Below are positions 62,452 through 64,000 of a stretch of DNA of 64,000 nt, piece by piece. Within the stretch, counting starts at the first letter, position 1. Each line of letters starts with the position of its first letter. The notes beneath the pieces are model-generated. The model did not search any database and was not told where the DNA came from. It saw nothing but the letters and a program-made list of their open reading frames with translations. Location of the stretch: positions 1-64,000 of the forward strand of contig NZ_BAAAYO010000021.1 of NCBI RefSeq assembly GCF_039536325.1, read 5' to 3'. This DNA is from Paenibacillus_AB hodogayensis. Its GTDB lineage: Bacteria; Bacillota; Bacilli; Paenibacillales; NBRC-103111. A program made the position numbers and the translations under genes.

Positions 62452-63348
62452 CTACTTCTCGATCCGCAAGGAATGCGTCGAAGCGGCGCTGCAGCTCTGG
62501 CGGTATTCGTTGGGCGTCATGCCGACAAGCAGCTTGAATACGCGAATGAAATAGCTGCTTCCTTCGAAGCCGGTATCGCGGGCGATCGTCTCGATTGTTT
62601 TGCGGGTTTGGCTGAGCAGGGCGGACGCTTTCTCAATGCGGACTTTGCGCAAATATTGCATCGGCTGCAGGCCGGTTTTCATATGAAACGTGCGGCAGAA
62701 ATGATACCGGGACATGCCGGCGCTGGCGGCCAATTCTTCCAGCGTGAGCGGCAGGGCGTATTGGGACTGCATCAGTTGGATGGATCGGCGGATCGGCTCG
62801 GGCGTATGTTCCATCTGGACGACCTTGCGTCCTTCGGCGATTCGCTGCATTTCCATGACGAACCGGTACAGCTCCGACGAGATGGCGAATTTGTCGAAGT
62901 CCCGATTATTGTAAATATGGGCGTACAGTCTGCTTATGCATAACATCGGTTCGGGGTGGTCCTGGAACGAAATGACGGGTCCAAACAGCTGGATGAGCGA
63001 GTTCCAGTGGCGAATCGCATCCTCGCCCTGAACGGCGATGAATAGAAACTCCCAGTTTCCGTCATTCTCGTCGAAGTAGTAGACGTGATCGCCCGGAACG
63101 GTGCATAGAAAACCGCAATCTTTCGGTACGACGTACTCCCGGTTCCGATAACGGATGACGCCTTGGCCGGACAAGGTGAATTGAAAAACGGCTCCGTCTT
63201 CGGCCTGCCGCTTCAAGCCGTCCCACCGGTACGAGGAAGAATCGACGTACTCCCAGCCGATGGCGATCAGGCGAAGGCTGTCCGACATCGGGGTCAAATA
63301 CCGTGTATAGAACGACTGACGTTCCAACGGTTCATGAGGGAAGCGCAA
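62452..63348 (-). CDS. AraC-family transcriptional regulator
   Basis: A 298-residue AraC protein with a cupin sensor (GQGVIRYRNREYVVPKDCGFL; PGDHVYYFDE) and a C-terminal helix-turn-helix pair (LEELAASAGMSRYHFCRTFHMKTG; IARDTGFEGSSYFIRVFKLLVG). The start is placed at TTG 63348, with AAAAGGGTG just upstream, because a sigma-A-like promoter at 63392-63419 lies inside the longer open frame that begins at 63432. It is convergent with the GH36 gene and divergent from the lipoprotein at 63547, and probably controls both. Confidence 0.85.
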   Translation of the reverse strand: MRFPHEPLERQSFYTRYLTPMSDSLRLIAIGWEYVDSSSYRWDGLKRQAEDGAVFQFTLSGQGVIRYRNREYVVPKDCGFLCTVPGDHVYYFDENDGNWEFLFIAVQGEDAIRHWNSLIQLFGPVISFQDHPEPMLCISRLYAHIYNNRDFDKFAISSELYRFVMEMQRIAEGRKVVQMEHTPEPIRRSIQLMQSQYALPLTLEELAASAGMSRYHFCRTFHMKTGLQPMQYLRKVRIEKASALLSQTRKTIETIARDTGFEGSSYFIRVFKLLVGMTPNEYRQSCSAASTHSLRIEK

Positions 63349-63391
63349 AATAATGCACCCTTTTCGAAATTTCGTTGTATTGTTAAGAACC

Positions 63392-63419
63392 ATTGTAACG
63401 GATATTCTGGATATAGCAA
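63392..63419 (-). promoter_or_regulatory. promoter of the AraC gene
   Basis: Read on the minus strand, TTGCTA (63419-63414) and TACAAT (63397-63392) are 16 bp apart. It places the AraC start downstream of 63392. Confidence 0.55.
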
Positions 63420-63546
63420 TGATAATCTCCACAAAATGAAACCGCTTCCTTGATGCGGAGGCGCAAACGGTTCAAGAAACGGCAAAATAGTGTTATTGCA
63501 TGAGACAATACCGCAACGAATATCGGGGGCAACTAGGAAAGGTAGG

Positions 63547-64000
63547 ATGAATATGAACAAAAAAAGCTCGATAATGCTGATCGCCGGCTCGCTGCTGCTG
63601 GCCGCATGCTCGGACGGAGGAGGGCAGGCCCAAGTCGGCAACAAGGCGGGGACGGACGAGAATAAAGAAACGGTCGTCAGTAAGGAACCGGTCGAGCTAG
63701 TGTTTTACGACGGGGTATCGGACTACACGGAAGAGCGGTTTATGAAGGAGATCGGCGAGCCGATCAAGAAGAAATTCCCGAACGTAACGCCGAAATTTTC
63801 TCCGTACACGAAGCTTACGCAAGTGCAGGACTTGATCTCGGCAGGCCAGGCGCCCGATATTATTTTCGCATCGAGCGGAATGTTTAACGACGTTATCAAC
63901 AAGTACAGCATGCAAACCGATATTATGCCGCTCGTTCAAAAGTACAAATACGATTTGACCAAAATCGATCCGGTGTCGGTCGACATGATGAAGGAAATTT
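63547..64000 (+). CDS. sugar-binding lipoprotein (orphan, paralogue group A), cut by window end
   Basis: About 151 residues are visible before the window ends. A signal peptide with lipobox LLAAC near residue 21 is followed by a charged linker and the binding fold (VELVFYDGVSDYTEERFMKE; IKKKFPNVTPKF). It is a paralogue of the proteins at 5639, 34261 and 40485. Either ATG 63547 or ATG 63553 may start it; GGTAGG fits the second better. It is divergent from the AraC gene. Whether permease genes follow cannot be seen. Confidence 0.82.
   Translation, partial: MNMNKKSSIMLIAGSLLLAACSDGGGQAQVGNKAGTDENKETVVSKEPVELVFYDGVSDYTEERFMKEIGEPIKKKFPNVTPKFSPYTKLTQVQDLISAGQAPDIIFASSGMFNDVINKYSMQTDIMPLVQKYKYDLTKIDPVSVDMMKEI

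Overview
The window looks like the chromosome of a low-to-mid GC Bacillota, most likely a Paenibacillus or Cohnella relative. The evidence is the gene content: many family-1 sugar-binding lipoproteins, several AraC-type regulators (one of the membrane-sensor type), Tat-exported beta-helix proteins, a copper-amine-oxidase-N 'stalk' domain protein, strong AGGAGG ribosome sites with some TTG/GTG starts, and cre-like boxes. I see no rRNA, tRNA, CRISPR array, insertion sequence or phage genes. Almost the whole window is devoted to carbohydrate sensing, uptake and breakdown.

Layout. 0.2-1.2 kb: an AraC regulator split by a frameshift. 1.4-5.3 kb: a binding lipoprotein followed by a two-TM AraC sensor-regulator. 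5.6-11.5 kb: a binding lipoprotein and a 1497-residue secreted multidomain glycoside hydrolase. 11.7-24.5 kb: an inositol regulon with an ABC importer (binding protein and two permeases), iolD-E-C-A-J-G-B and a LacI-type regulator; four palindromic sites with an AAGCGCTT-like core lie at its two main control points. 24.7-34 kb: a housekeeping and stress stretch with exonuclease III, an ABC-F antibiotic-resistance ATPase behind a complete transcription attenuator, an HxlR regulator with a divergent NAD(P)-binding protein, an orphan BlaI-type repressor with four operators, MarR regulators, acetyltransferases and a serine hydrolase. 34-52.4 kb: polysaccharide-use genes in two interleaved sets. 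52.6-60 kb: a mannitol PTS operon mtlA-mtlR-mtlF-mtlD followed by its own ptsI and HPr genes. 60.2-64 kb: a GH36-type alpha-galactosidase, a convergent AraC regulator and the start of another binding lipoprotein.

The most interesting result is a promoter architecture shared by four genes or operons spread over about 14.5 kb (near 34.2, 35.7, 46.4 and 48.7 kb). Each has a TGCAAA-like element repeated exactly 21 bp apart, a CG dinucleotide at a fixed offset inside the upstream element, and an identical TATGAT -10 box exactly 27 bp after the start of the second element. Two of them carry a second upstream pair at the same 12-bp offset. This ties a binding lipoprotein, a Tat-exported beta-helix protein, a Gfo/Idh oxidoreductase and an operon (isomerase, divergent NagB-like protein, PIG-L deacetylase, second Gfo/Idh oxidoreductase) into one putative regulon. 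Its likely activator is the AraC protein encoded between two of the promoters. I infer a pathway for an extracellular glycan containing an N-acetylated or otherwise acylated amino sugar, with no sugar kinase in view.

Four binding lipoproteins (5.6, 34.3, 40.5 and 63.5 kb) are clear paralogues, and none has permease genes beside it inside the window. They probably deliver sugars to permeases encoded elsewhere, or serve in sensing.
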